Assembly: GCF_900460245.1 (NCBI RefSeq)
Contig: NZ_UHIP01000001.1
Location: 2,232,001 to 2,296,000, forward strand
DNA: 64,000 nucleotides
Direction: 5' to 3'
Source of the DNA: Vibrio fluvialis
GTDB taxonomy: Bacteria > Pseudomonadota > Gammaproteobacteria > Enterobacterales > Vibrionaceae
The position numbers and the translations under genes were made by a program. The stretch's first letter is position 1. The number at the start of each line of letters is the position of its first letter. The notes under the pieces were generated by a model. It saw only the letters and a list, made by a program, of their open reading frames with translations, did not search any database and was not told where the DNA came from. Below are positions 1-10,300 of the stretch, piece by piece.

Positions 1-8
1 TTTTTATA

Positions 9-368
9 TTATTCCGTATCTGCTTTTCGCGAAGCACTTGGTTTGCCACCCGTTACCGGATCCGCAGTACCTGCAGCCTTTGCCTGTTCAGCGCGCTTAC
101 GGCGAATCTCTTTCGGGTCTGCCAACAACGGGCGATAGATTTCGATTCGGTCACGATCACGTACTGTTGCGTCCAGCTTAACGTTGCGGCTGAAAACACC
201 CACTTTGTTTTTGCTCAGATCAATCTCAGGGTACATCTGCAAGATCCCTGAGGTCTGAATGATTTCTTCAACCGTCATGGTTTTATTCACCACCAGCGTC
301 AGTACACGCTGCTCATGCGGAAGCGCATAAACCACTTCCACGTGAATCATGTCGGATTCAATACTCAT
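9..368 (-). CDS. rnfH: RnfH family ubiquitin-fold protein
   Basis: A 119-residue protein of the RnfH (YfjF, formerly RatB) family, a small beta-grasp protein of poorly defined function. The family-typical N-terminal half (residues 7-80) contains the conserved stretches VEVVYALP and [10 protein letters not shown], and the C-terminal tail is basic ([16 protein letters not shown]). The start codon overlaps the ratA stop by four bases (ATGA), so the two genes are translationally coupled. This ratA-rnfH pair opposite smpB is standard in Vibrio and other gammaproteobacteria. The stop lies at the left window edge, so the gene is complete. Confidence 0.93.
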   Translation of the reverse strand: MSIESDMIHVEVVYALPHEQRVLTLVVNKTMTVEEIIQTSGILQMYPEIDLSKNKVGVFSRNVKLDATVRDRDRIEIYRPLLADPKEIRRKRAEQAKAAGTADPVTGGKPSASRKADTE

Positions 369-799
369 AGCGCATATACCTGTTTGGCACGTTTCGTAAA
401 GGCATTGACCATATTGCTGGTGAGTTCGTTGAACACCTTACCAAACGCCATCTCGATCATCTTACTGGAGAACTCAAATTCCAGTTTCAGCTCTACCTTA
501 CACGCCTGCTCATCCAGCGGCGTGAAATACCAGCCACCACGCAGAGTTCGGAACGGGCCGTCGACCAGATTCATGATGATCGATTCACCATGATTCAATT
601 CATTAGAGGTGGTAAACGTTTTGCTGATGCCCGCTTTTGACACATCTACAGACGCCACCATTTTCTCACTCGATGCTTCAATAACACGCGAGCCAGAGCA
701 TCCCGGTAAAAATTCCGGATAACGAGCTACATCATTCACTAAATGAAACATCTGATCTGCACTAAAAGACACCAGGGCAGAACGGCTGACTTGCTTCAT
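365..799 (-). CDS. ratA: RatA, START-like ribosome association toxin / COQ10-type protein
   Basis: A 144-residue single-domain protein of the polyketide cyclase/START superfamily. In E. coli RatA binds 50S subunits and blocks subunit joining; the wider COQ10 family binds quinones. Family landmarks are [19 protein letters not shown] near residues 22-40 and the C-terminal helix with [13 protein letters not shown]. The start is preceded by a purine-rich AGGAGAAAAG Shine-Dalgarno. It lies divergent from smpB across 226 bp, so the two promoters share that region. Confidence 0.93.
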   Translation of the reverse strand: MKQVSRSALVSFSADQMFHLVNDVARYPEFLPGCSGSRVIEASSEKMVASVDVSKAGISKTFTTSNELNHGESIIMNLVDGPFRTLRGGWYFTPLDEQACKVELKLEFEFSSKMIEMAFGKVFNELTSNMVNAFTKRAKQVYAL

Positions 800-1025
800 C
801 TTTTCTCCTCACATTACCCAGAATTCTTGTTCAACCAACCTTTTATACTGAAGTTCATTCTTCTATCGGCCAATCGGGAATATCACGTTGCAGGGATTGT
901 ACTTTTATCCCTGCACGACCTCAAGTTACTGCGTAAATCCCTCTTGAGCTCAACAGTCGTTAACCTTATGCTACGCAAAGAAAAGCATTTCCTAACCTTT
1001 CACCAATCCGTATAATGCGCCCACT

Positions 1026-1514
1026 ATGGTAAAGAAAAAATCAAACACAAAAGCGGGTAGCAACACTATCGCGCTGAACAAAAAAGCTCGCCATGAGTAT
1101 TTCATTGAAGATGAAATCGAAGCTGGCATGGAGCTACAAGGCTGGGAAGTTAAATCTCTACGCCAGGGTAAAGCCAACATCGCAGAAAGCTATGTATTCC
1201 TGCGTGACGGAGAAGCCTTTATCTCCGGGATGACGATTACACCACTACAACAAGCTTCAACGCACGTGGTCGCTAACCCGACTCGTGTGCGTAAATTGCT
1301 TTTGTCACGTCGTGAACTCGATAACCTATTTGGTCGTATTAACCGTGAAGGGATGACTTTGATAGCCACCGCGCTGTACTGGTCTCGCTCATGGGTAAAA
1401 ATCAAAATCGGTGTCGCAAAAGGTAAGAAACTGCACGACAAACGTGAAGATTTGAAAGACAAAGATTGGCAGCGCCAGAAAGCTCGCGTTATGAAGAGCA
1501 ATAACCTGCGTTAA
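1026..1514 (+). CDS. smpB: SsrA-binding protein SmpB
   Basis: A 162-residue SmpB, the partner of tmRNA in trans-translation: it binds the tRNA-like domain of ssrA, positions it in the decoding centre of stalled ribosomes and allows tagging. Seen: the OB-fold core with [20 protein letters not shown], the motif [10 protein letters not shown], and the basic C-terminal tail ([23 protein letters not shown]) that enters the mRNA channel. The length is normal for the family. It lies 67 bp upstream of ssrA on the same strand, the usual Vibrio arrangement. Confidence 0.97.
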   Translation: MVKKKSNTKAGSNTIALNKKARHEYFIEDEIEAGMELQGWEVKSLRQGKANIAESYVFLRDGEAFISGMTITPLQQASTHVVANPTRVRKLLLSRRELDNLFGRINREGMTLIATALYWSRSWVKIKIGVAKGKKLHDKREDLKDKDWQRQKARVMKSNNLR

Positions 1515-1539
1515 TCTTAACCACTTGAACGCATATGGC

Positions 1540-1567
1540 TAGACAGCAAAAGCTTTTCTGGTAGTAT
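1540..1567 (+). promoter_or_regulatory. Probable sigma70 promoter of ssrA
   Basis: TAGACA (1540-1545, five of six against TTGACA) and TAGTAT (1562-1567) are separated by 16 bp. They sit 15 bp before the mature tmRNA 5' end, which leaves a short 5' leader for RNase P removal. Inferred from sequence only. Confidence 0.55.
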
Positions 1568-1581
1568 GCGAACAATACCTT

Positions 1582-1948
1582 GGGGCTGATTCAGGATTCG
1601 ACGGGAATTTTGAAGTCTAAGGTGCATGCCGAGGTGCGGTAGGCCTCGTTAACAAACCGCAAAAAAATAGTCGCAAACGACGAAAACTACGCACTAGCAG
1701 CTTAATACCCTGCTAAGAGCCCTTCCTCCCTAGCTTCCGCTTGTAAGACGGGGAAATCAGGAAGGTCAAACCCAATCAAGCTGGCGTGGATTCCCCCACC
1801 TGAGGGATGAACCGCGAGAATTAATTCAGGTTAGCCATTCGTTAGCGTGTCGGTTCGCAGGCGGTGGTGAAATTAAAGATCGACTAAGCATGTAGTACCA
1901 AAGATGAATGGTTTTCGGACGCGGGTTCAACTCCCGCCAGCTCCACCA
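1582..1948 (+). ncRNA. ssrA: Transfer-messenger RNA (tmRNA)
   Basis: The 5' end GGGGCTGATTCAGGATTCGA and the 3' end, with the T-arm GGGTTCAACTCCC, acceptor strand and encoded CCA (1946-1948), pair as the alanine-type acceptor. The tag reading frame is at 1673-1705 and encodes ANDENYALAA followed by TAA, the vibrio-type degradation tag. The RNA rescues stalled ribosomes with SmpB. The 3' end of ssrA is a classic integration site for P4-like integrases, and here an integrase gene starts 165 bp downstream. The gene is intact, so the left junction of the island preserved tmRNA function. Confidence 0.97.
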
Positions 1949-1960
1949 ATTCATAGTTTA

Positions 1961-1984
1961 AAGACGTCTCATGGCGTCTTTTTT
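1961..1984 (+). terminator. Rho-independent terminator after ssrA
   Basis: AAGACG and CGTCTT form a stem with an eight-base loop, followed by a run of T. It sits 12 bases past the tmRNA CCA end. It lies on the island side of the probable crossover, so it may have been brought by the island to replace the original terminator. Confidence 0.75.
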
Positions 1985-2057
1985 CTTGCCTGCAACAACC
2001 AAAAATCAACAACTTAGCGTGTCATGGTATCTCAGGACGTTTCACTACATCTTTGAC

Positions 2058-2070
2058 TTTTAGTAACCAT
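2058..2070 (+). other. Putative integrase arm-type site, left end of island 1
   Basis: TTTTAGTAACCAT occurs here, about 110 bp inside the left end. It recurs exactly at 36579-36591, just inside the proposed right end, with a second overlapping partial copy there. Same orientation, short length and placement near both ends are what is expected of arm-type integrase binding sites. Inference from repetition and position. Confidence 0.5.
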
Positions 2071-2072
2071 TG

Positions 2073-2111
2073 TAGGAACCTTAGTATAATGTTCCTTCCT
2101 TTTGGTTCCTA
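2073..2111 (+). promoter_or_regulatory. Integrase promoter with flanking inverted repeat
   Basis: A TATAAT -10 box (2085-2090) is bracketed by a perfect 8-bp inverted repeat, TAGGAACC (2073-2080) and GGTTCCTA (2104-2111). No good -35 lies at the correct spacing; TTGACT at 2053-2058 is too far upstream. A repressor bound across the box, perhaps the integrase or an AlpA-like protein, could switch int off. No convincing ribosome binding site precedes the int ATG. Confidence 0.45.
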
Positions 2112-2113
2112 AC

Positions 2114-3352
2114 ATGCCTAGACAAACGAAACCGCTCACTGCAACAGAAGTCAAAAACGCGAAGCCCAAGGAAAAAGAGTACAGCCTTGTTGACGGCCAA
2201 GGTCTAAAGTTACGGGTTTTGCCAAGTGGCTCTAAACAATGGCAACTTAATTACTACAGACCAACAAATGGCAAACGAGCAAATCTCAACTTAGGACGCT
2301 ATCCAGATGTTTCTCTTGTACAAGCACGAAAAAGTGCTCTAGAAGCAAGAGAGTTGATCGCACAAAGAATTGATCCTCAGGAACATAAAGAGCAAAAGTT
2401 ACAGGAACACAAAGCGGTTCATGAACATACATTTTTGAATGTTTCTAAAGAATGGTTTGAAATCAAAAAACACGATGTCACCCCTGACTATGCCGTTGAT
2501 ATTTGGCGTTCTCTTGATTTACACATTTTCCCCTCCCTCGCTGATACACCAGTTAAGCAAATTACAGCTCCACAAGTCATAGAACTTCTTAAGCCAATTG
2601 AGGCCAAAGGTAGCTTGGAAACAGTTAAGCGACTAGTTCAAAGACTAAATGAGGTGATGAACTATGCTGCTAACTGTGGCCTAATCCAAGCCAACCCACT
2701 GACTGGTATTCGTGCTGCTTTTAAAAAGCCCAAAAAAGAAAATATGGCCGCATTGGCACCGACAGAGCTCCCAGAGCTCATGGGAGCTATCGCTCATGCC
2801 AGTATAAAGCGTACCACTCGTTGTTTAATTGAGTGGCAACTTCACACTATGACACGTCCTGCCGAAGCCTCTGGCGCGCGTTGGAACGAAATTGACTGGG
2901 ATGAGAAAATTTGGACCATTCCCGCAGAGAGAATGAAAAAAAGAAGGGAGCACCGCATCCCGCTCAGTGAGCAGATGCTGGCGCTATTAGATGTAATGAA
3001 GCCGATAAGCGGCCATCGTGAATTTATCTTTCCTTCAGATCGCGATCCGAAGAAACCATGTAACAGCCAAACGGCAAATATGGCTCTAAAGCGTATGGGG
3101 TTTGCAGGTCGACTTGTTAGCCACGGTTTACGATCGCTAGCGAGTACCACTCTCAATGAACAAGGTTTTGACCGTGACTTGATCGAAGCGTCACTGGCAC
3201 ACGTCGATGATAACCAAGTGCGTAGCGCCTATAACCGTACTGACTACCTTGAACGCCGCCGCCCTATGATGAGCTGGTGGAGCGGACATATAGAGGAGGC
3301 CGCCAAAGGCAGCCTTTCTGTTACTGGAGCCAAGCAATTAAAAGTAATATAA
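2114..3352 (+). CDS. int: P4-type tyrosine integrase of the ssrA island
   Basis: A 412-residue tyrosine recombinase of the P4/CP4-57 class that would catalyse integration and excision at the 3' end of ssrA. Seen: an N-terminal DUF4102-type domain (DGQGLKLRVLPSGSKQW), a core-binding SAM-like region around residues 100-190, and a catalytic domain with R in LHTMTRPAEASGARW, the HGLRSLAST box, a late H in ASLAHVDDNQVRSAYNRTDY, and the nucleophile Tyr in AYNRTDY. All catalytic residues appear present. The ATG at 2114 is chosen because the family begins near LTATEVKNAKP; an in-frame TTG at 2102 is possible. The gene looks intact. Confidence 0.93.
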   Translation: MPRQTKPLTATEVKNAKPKEKEYSLVDGQGLKLRVLPSGSKQWQLNYYRPTNGKRANLNLGRYPDVSLVQARKSALEARELIAQRIDPQEHKEQKLQEHKAVHEHTFLNVSKEWFEIKKHDVTPDYAVDIWRSLDLHIFPSLADTPVKQITAPQVIELLKPIEAKGSLETVKRLVQRLNEVMNYAANCGLIQANPLTGIRAAFKKPKKENMAALAPTELPELMGAIAHASIKRTTRCLIEWQLHTMTRPAEASGARWNEIDWDEKIWTIPAERMKKRREHRIPLSEQMLALLDVMKPISGHREFIFPSDRDPKKPCNSQTANMALKRMGFAGRLVSHGLRSLASTTLNEQGFDRDLIEASLAHVDDNQVRSAYNRTDYLERRRPMMSWWSGHIEEAAKGSLSVTGAKQLKVI

Positions 3353-3377
3353 ACCTATCAATTAGTCTCCCAATAGG

Positions 3378-6300
3378 CTATGCGTATCCATAAAGAGAGT
3401 TGGAAAATACTGTTGGGAGTTTGTGCAACTCAGGCTCGATAATTGCCCGATGAGCTACAGCGAGCCTCTTGCCATACTCGGTCACCTCAGCACCAGACTT
3501 AACAATACTATCTGATATGATCGAAGCTACAGCTCTGTCAGCCAAACCAATAGCATACAACTCCTTCGCAATGTGATCCGACAATCCTATACGGAGAGAC
3601 AGCTGTAAATCACGCAAGGAATCAGCAAGTGGTTGGTTACCAAATAGGCTTTCTATTAAGTCAGCACACGCACCAACTATCAACATCACTTCGTAGCCCA
3701 AAGCACCGTCACAAATGTCAGTAATGTTTTCTATTTTCAAATTCCATTGCTGACTACCGGCCCTTAATTTGAAATTCTCTCTCTTCGCTTTCAATAAAAT
3801 TTCATTGTACGAAACACCAGAGCACCATTGCTTAGCAACAAGCAGTGGTGCATTTTCACCGATAAGCTTACCCAGGCTATTATTCATGCCTAAGTTTTCT
3901 ATAGCAGGCCAGAGAGACTCTAACGTACCTAAAACATCCGCGCCTTCATCTAAAGCCCCTATGTTATCCACTAACCAACCTTCAAGAAACTGTAGCTCAT
4001 TGATACCCAGAAGAGCTTTACCAAAACATGGACGCTTTTCGACTTCAATTTGCTTTACTCGCTCCGCTACCACCTTGAAAACTTGTACTAGCTTTTCTTT
4101 TTCAGTATCAGAAGCAAGGTTATAAGCAAATGTTCCATAGCAAAGTTCAGTCAAAGCCTCACCATCAAGCATCTCATTGCTAGCGAGGTTAGCAAGCAGA
4201 TAGCTTTCAAGACTTTCTATGTAACCTACCCGTTGCTGCATTTGTCTCAGTAGGCTTGTGATATCAATCCCCTGGCGATCAGCGGCCTGAATACTAAGTC
4301 TTTCATATTTTTCGGGTGACTGTATCTGCTTGATAGGATCAATGTTGAATGGGTCATCAACAAAAGGCTGAACCAAAGTTAAGAGGCTACTTAAACAACT
4401 CTCTGATTGAGATGGGTCTAGCAAATGATTCATTTGTACCCACTGTCTCCACTTTGAAGTACGGCGATTATCAAATAACTCGGTATCTGCGAAGATAATA
4501 CTACCTTCTGTATGCTTCCCTGCTCTGCCTGCTCTACCCAACAAATTGTGGAAATCTCGAGTGGATATCAACTTCTCACCTTGAAATACACCTGAAACAA
4601 CTAGGTATTTAATCGGTAGGTTCACACCTTGAGCTAAGGTTGATGTGCAGACAACGCAACGGCCGAGCCCATTTTCCATTGCATACTCAACAGATACCCT
4701 CAGGCCATTGGGAATGTTTGCGCTATGAGGCAGAACTCCTCGTTTTATCGCTTTCGTAACAACCGAGCTACTCCCTAAGTGCAGTTCCGACAACTTCCCA
4801 ATTTTCTGGATTTCATCTTGATCACTGTAACGTATTGGATCATCGAGTTGCTCAATTCTCTCCAACGGTTTAAGGACTTCTCGACAAATCTTTATAACTG
4901 AGCTTTTTTGGCCACAAAATACAGCTACAGGACCGTGCTCAGACAGTTTGATACCCAAATACGCTGCAACTAGTGACTTATCATCCTTGGGAGGGAAATG
5001 CCGTTGAACTGTTTCATTGCCTCGCTTAGGAAGCTTTAGCGATTCCATTACTCTAGGAACGAAAAATTGTTCTTCATCTATATTAAAAGGTTCAACATAG
5101 TGGAACTGCCCTCTACCTCTTCGCCAGCTAGCAAAAGCTATACTTCGCTCTGTAGATAAGCACTCTGCACCATTAACGACACTACCTTCTCCAGCATAAA
5201 GCCAGTCGCCTATAGACTCCGCATTTGATAACACGGCGGAAATCAATATGTGCTGGGTCTGCTCTCTCAACTTTCTTTTTAAACTCGTTAGAAGTAGCTC
5301 GTAAGTCACCCCTCGAGCACCAGTATCAAATTGGTGTCCTTCGTCGTATATAACTAACGAAATAGCCCCAGCTAATTCTGGTTTATGTCGTAGCAGGTAA
5401 ACTAGCTTTTCGGGTGTAGCAACCACAATAGTTTGTGTCTCACTCAGCGTTTTTTCTGCCTTACCAAAGAGCTGTAAGAATAATTCCACATCAAAATCAT
5501 CAATCTGGGGAACATCGCTAAGTTGATTAACTAACACGTCTTCACCAGCGAACGCCAAAGAAAGTGAGGAACTAATCTCCCTACATAACGAACGAAAAGG
5601 AGCAATAATTACCGCAACAGTCGCCCTACCAGACAAAAAAGATGAACGAATTATTAGCTCTGCTGATTTTGTTTTTCCCGCGCTGGTGGGGAGCTGAACT
5701 ACCGCAGACTGTCCGCTCAAGACCCCTGCCTCTCCTAGTAACCTTTGAGCAGGCCAAAACTCACTAACAAACGTCTTCTTAGCCAAGGATGGAAGCCAAG
5801 CCTCAACTGGTAAACCTGTATAAGCAGGAAGTAGGTTGATTGAAGCATTATTCATCTTACGTTCGACAACCGAAGCAACTATATCTGCTATCAGTAGTTC
5901 TCGATCACTGCCATTTTCGTGACAGAATCTACGAATACTCTTAGACGTGTTGAGAGTGTTAGACCGAGCACTTATGTCTGAACCAATATAGGCACTAATC
6001 GACTCAGATAGTTCTAACATCAAAGGGGCTAATGTGGTTTCTTCATCCAAGCGTAGAGGCTCTACAAAGCTTCCTTTTAACAACCACTCCAACAACTTCT
6101 CAATTCTTGAGGCAGTTAAATCAACTCTCAATTCATCAAACTTGTTGGACAAAACAACGGCGCTGCCAGGCATATCCGCAAGATAGTATGATGCAGCACC
6201 TAACAGACAAAGGTAATATTCATATTCAGTTTGTAGTTTTGAACTAATCAGAGCATCGAAATACCTTGCTACATTTCGGATTTCGCCCTTTCTCAATTCG

Positions 6301-6494
6301 TAAGTAGCGGCGTCTTTTTCAGCAGAAAGTTCTTCTTGACATAAATCGCCTAAAATACCAATTGTCATTAATAGTAATTTGGTTGGCGATTCAGTTAAAC
6401 GAATATGGTGCTCTTCATCTAAACCAAACTCGTGCATCTTTGCCTTAGATTTAGTAATAGAGAGTAGCTTTGCAGATTGATTCTCAAATCTCAT
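3378..6494 (-). CDS. hamB: HamB, SF2 helicase of a Hachiman defence system
   Basis: A 1038-residue DEAD/DEAH-like helicase. In Hachiman, HamB is the helicase that senses DNA and holds the HamA nuclease in check. Seen: a long N-terminal region (1-240) without recognised motifs; motif I LPTSAGKTKS near 268; motif II as DEGH near 382 instead of DEAH; motif III-like SAVLSNAES; motif V-VI region with CTSTLAQGVNLP and LLGRAGRAGK near 620-660; and a roughly 350-residue C-terminal tail. The ATG at 6494 is chosen because it follows a GAGAGG Shine-Dalgarno and overlaps the hamA stop by 11 bases; an upstream in-frame ATG at 6524 lies inside hamA. It is the last gene of the restriction-defence operon. 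Confidence 0.85.
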   Translation of the reverse strand: MRFENQSAKLLSITKSKAKMHEFGLDEEHHIRLTESPTKLLLMTIGILGDLCQEELSAEKDAATYELRKGEIRNVARYFDALISSKLQTEYEYYLCLLGAASYYLADMPGSAVVLSNKFDELRVDLTASRIEKLLEWLLKGSFVEPLRLDEETTLAPLMLELSESISAYIGSDISARSNTLNTSKSIRRFCHENGSDRELLIADIVASVVERKMNNASINLLPAYTGLPVEAWLPSLAKKTFVSEFWPAQRLLGEAGVLSGQSAVVQLPTSAGKTKSAELIIRSSFLSGRATVAVIIAPFRSLCREISSSLSLAFAGEDVLVNQLSDVPQIDDFDVELFLQLFGKAEKTLSETQTIVVATPEKLVYLLRHKPELAGAISLVIYDEGHQFDTGARGVTYELLLTSLKRKLREQTQHILISAVLSNAESIGDWLYAGEGSVVNGAECLSTERSIAFASWRRGRGQFHYVEPFNIDEEQFFVPRVMESLKLPKRGNETVQRHFPPKDDKSLVAAYLGIKLSEHGPVAVFCGQKSSVIKICREVLKPLERIEQLDDPIRYSDQDEIQKIGKLSELHLGSSSVVTKAIKRGVLPHSANIPNGLRVSVEYAMENGLGRCVVCTSTLAQGVNLPIKYLVVSGVFQGEKLISTRDFHNLLGRAGRAGKHTEGSIIFADTELFDNRRTSKWRQWVQMNHLLDPSQSESCLSSLLTLVQPFVDDPFNIDPIKQIQSPEKYERLSIQAADRQGIDITSLLRQMQQRVGYIESLESYLLANLASNEMLDGEALTELCYGTFAYNLASDTEKEKLVQVFKVVAERVKQIEVEKRPCFGKALLGINELQFLEGWLVDNIGALDEGADVLGTLESLWPAIENLGMNNSLGKLIGENAPLLVAKQWCSGVSYNEILLKAKRENFKLRAGSQQWNLKIENITDICDGALGYEVMLIVGACADLIESLFGNQPLADSLRDLQLSLRIGLSDHIAKELYAIGLADRAVASIISDSIVKSGAEVTEYGKRLAVAHRAIIEPELHKLPTVFSNSLYGYA

Positions 6495-7293
6495 GAGCAG
6501 CCCTCTCGTAAAGTGCGTTAGCAAGTGCCATTAACTCACTTCCTTGAATAGCTAATAACTCCAAATCTTGTGCATGCGGATGCGCTGTGGTATCAGCTTC
6601 AGCGAGCAAAGTTGCATCATACGCGCTATCAGAACAGACCGCAGCAGCACCGAACCTCAACTGATAAGGCTGATTTACAGAATCCTGAAACCTATTGATC
6701 ATGCCAACACTAGTCAGCTCATTTCGATCAATCATCCTTTGCTTTATCCCATGCAGAGATTCTGCCAAGCGTAAGTGGTCTTTCGCTGAGTGTTCTATCG
6801 CTTCTTGAAGCATTGGTTTAGGTCCCGCACTTAACTTAGCTTTAACTTCATAGACTAACAGCTCATCATCAACAGGGCTGGCTTGGTTATACTTAAAAGC
6901 CAACACATCAGAGCCCTTGGTAGATTCATTCGGCACACCTTTTCGGTCATAACGCGTTCTAGGAACCGTGTAGTCATGTAAATACGTCAAATAATCTGCG
7001 ACCAGTATTTCAGAAAAATCTCCTGCTCGAATACTTGGACCTGGTGCGGTCGTGCTACTAGGAAATCTCATCGATAGTAAATAATCAGCACGGGATTGCC
7101 CTGGAGCCTTAAATAAATCTATTTGATTATCGTCACAATAGTGATTCCTAAAGTGCTTAGCCCACGCGGACATTTTAATTTGATCATTTACATCGTGATG
7201 AAACCGATAAACAGGCGCTTGCTTACCGCACGCTAGTGTTAAAACACTTCCTGTATCTTGTAGCCACTGAATATGCTCATTAGTCCACGGCAT
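6484..7293 (-). CDS. hamA: HamA, DUF1837 nuclease of a Hachiman defence system
   Basis: A 269-residue DUF1837 protein. In Hachiman it is the effector nuclease that degrades DNA when released by HamB. Seen: GDFSEILVADYL around residue 100, KGSDVLAF and then LVYEVKAKLS around 140-165, an arrangement of acidic residues followed by E-x-K that fits a restriction-like nuclease core. It sits immediately upstream of the helicase with overlapping codons, the canonical hamA-hamB order. The ATG at 7293 has AGGA eight bases upstream; it lies 10 bp after the hsdR stop, so hamAB appears to be transcribed with the type I restriction genes. No frameshift seen. Confidence 0.85.
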   Translation of the reverse strand: MPWTNEHIQWLQDTGSVLTLACGKQAPVYRFHHDVNDQIKMSAWAKHFRNHYCDDNQIDLFKAPGQSRADYLLSMRFPSSTTAPGPSIRAGDFSEILVADYLTYLHDYTVPRTRYDRKGVPNESTKGSDVLAFKYNQASPVDDELLVYEVKAKLSAGPKPMLQEAIEHSAKDHLRLAESLHGIKQRMIDRNELTSVGMINRFQDSVNQPYQLRFGAAAVCSDSAYDATLLAEADTTAHPHAQDLELLAIQGSELMALANALYERAAHEI

Positions 7294-7303
7294 TTTGTAT
7301 TTC

Positions 7304-10300
7304 CTAATAATGCTCTTCAATATAACCGTACGCCTTGGCGAACAGCTCTTTGTCTTTTCCTAAACCAAACTGGGCTAGTGTCAGTAGCAGTGCCTTTTGA
7401 ATTTCTCTTGGGCCACTGTTCGAGCTTTGCCAGCCTTTAAAGCGCTTGGCTTTTACAATCTTGTCTATCTGCTCTACTACATCGCCGATTAGCTTTGGCG
7501 TACTCTCTGGTCGTGTTTCTAAGAACAGCTTGGTAAGCGCTTGTTTGTTATCTTCTTGGGTTACTGGTGAGTCACCTGTTTCACGTTCGGCTTGCACAGT
7601 ATCTTTGGCCGTATCAAGCAACCCCTTTAACCAGTCTATTGCTTTAATTACGCCCGCTTCATAATCCTGGCGTAATTTCTCTAAGCGCTCACCGAGAGCG
7701 ATAAACTTAGGATTACCGCTGCCACGCAGACGGCCCATTAGATCGATTTCTAGCTGGCTTGCGCGCTTTTCTTGTTCTTTCTCAGTCAACGTGAAGATAG
7801 CGTGCTCATCCATAACCAACTCATTAATATCATCACGAATGCGATTAATATCAGTATGTTCGTGAATCATCTTGATGGTTTCTGGGCCTAGCGCAGCCCA
7901 CACGAGAGAGCCTGTCTGCCCGACAGGGCGGACTGATTCATAGATTTGTACCAACCACTTATAATCAGCTCTGTAAGGCGTAAGGAAAGCATCTGGGTGA
8001 ATCGCAGACCATAACTTAGCTAATACACCGAAAGAGGCTGCAAATTCATCACGCTTTTCATTGGTAGGTAAACAAGCTTGCGCAGCCATAATACCTTCAA
8101 AGCCATCGATAGTTCTGTCGACGTTAGGGAAGAAGCTTAAACACTTATCTAGCTGAGCAGGCAGGAGCTCTTTAAAGGCCTCAATACCTTCTACCACGCC
8201 GTCGATTTCTTCAGGATCATAAGCGAGTGCGGTACGCAAGTTCTCAAATACGCCAAGGTAATCAATGATGAGGCCCATTTGCTTGCTAACATTGTCCATC
8301 TCGTACAAACGATTAGTACGACACATTGCCTGCAACAAAGTATGGTCACGTAATGGCTTATCTAAGTACATACAGTAACAGATAGGCGCATCGAATCCGG
8401 TCAACAGTTTTGCGGTAACAATCAGCAGTTGAAGTTGTTGTTTTGGATCTTTGTAATCCTCAATCAGGCTCTTCTGCTTTTGGTCATTACCATCAATCTC
8501 TTGCCAACGTTCAAAGTCGGACTCTTTGATAGGCAGCTCAAGGTCTTGCTTCCATTTACGCCAGTCCTTGTTAACCTTGCCTTTCTTACTTGCGTCTTCA
8601 TCTTTGATTGGTGCTTGGTCAACGTTCATGACCACTTCTACCGCATCAAAGCCTAGTTTCTTACCGAGTAAATAGTACATCTGAACACAAGCGTCTCGGT
8701 CATAGACCACAACCATGCCTTTCATCTGCTTTGGCTTTACATGGCTTACAAAATGATTGGCAATATCTTCACTTACCGCCGTCATGCGTTTTGGCGCCTT
8801 CAACATAATCGCAAGACGACCAGCACGTTTAGACAATGCCATTTTCTCGTCATCGTCTAGGTCGTTATCTTTGACCATTTGTTCAAAGGCTTCATCAATC
8901 GCTGCACGATCCACACGAAGCTCGGCCAAACGAGGCTCAAACTTCACTGCATTGGTCGCTTTATCTCGTATGGATTGCTTATAGCTGTAGCGGTTCATGT
9001 AACGCCCTTCATCCTCTTCGGCACCAAAGAGCTTGAAGGTGTTACGGTCGATACCAGAAATCGGCGTACCTGTTAAACCATAGAAGTGAGCTTGAGGCAG
9101 CGCCCAGCGCATTTTATCGCCGAGAGAGCCTTCTTGAGTGCGGTGTGCTTCATCCACCAGCACGATAATGTTGTCACGACTATTTAGGCCGTTTTCATTG
9201 CTCTCATCAATTTCGACATCTTTAAACTTGAAGACTGTAGTAATCAAAATACCGCGACTATCTTGTTCTATATGCTCGCCAAGCTTTTTACAGCTTTGTA
9301 CTTTGATGAGGTTTTTAACATCGGCTCCACCGAAGGTTTCATTAATTTGGCTATCGAGATCTCGACGATCTACCACAATTAACACGGTTGGATTTTTCAA
9401 TTTGTTATCAGCACGAAGCATGCGTGCAGCATAGAGCATAAGCAAAGACTTGCCTGAGCCTTGGAAGTGCCAGATAAGTCCTTTTTTCGGGTAGCCTTTT
9501 TTTACACGCTCAACTATTTGTTTTGCAGCTTCAAATTGAGGGTAACGCGGTAAAATTTTAATGCGTTTAGGTGGCGTGTCTTTCCCTGCTTTCACTGTTG
9601 AGAACAGAGCAAAGGACTCTAGCATTTGCAGCAAGGTTTCTGGATTCAGCAATCCTTCACAACTATCAAGCACAGTTGCTAAACTTGCTGGAATTTCATC
9701 TCGCTGATCGGTTTTATGCCATGGACCCCAATCTTTCACTCGCGCATTAATTGCACCATAAGCAAAGGTGCGTCCTTCAGAAGCAAAGCACAAAAGGTTT
9801 GGCACAAAGAAGGGCTCAACATTTTTCCAATAGTGTTTTTGGCCGCCCATAAAATCAGCAGCGCCATCTTGCCAAGTCACACTTGGGCGAGTCGCTGATT
9901 TTACTTCCCCCACCACCAATGGGATGCCGTTTACGTAGAGAACGATGTCAAAGAACACCTCTGTCGCGGCAATGAAGTGAACCTGTTGAGAAACAACAAA
10001 GTGGTTATTTTCAGGGGTATCAAAGTCAATCAACTTAATAGTGATGTGATCACCATTTTCACCAAACGGTAGGCTTTTCTCTGCCATCAACCATTCATGA
10101 AAATTCTCGTTGGCTTTAACTAAGCCTGTATGCTTAGCTTCCAACATCAAGCCACGAAGTTTGTAAATCACTTCATCGGCATAATCAGGATTGTTACCAA
10201 TATCAGGGTTTAACGAACAAAGCGCATCTTTGAGCCAAGTATCAACGAAAATATCGTGAGTTTGCTTGGGCAAGCTCTCACCATGGCAGTAATTCCACCT

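Noticed and set aside
3378..6524. Longer hamB start at 6524
   Set aside because: Lies inside hamA; ATG at 6494 has a better ribosome site.
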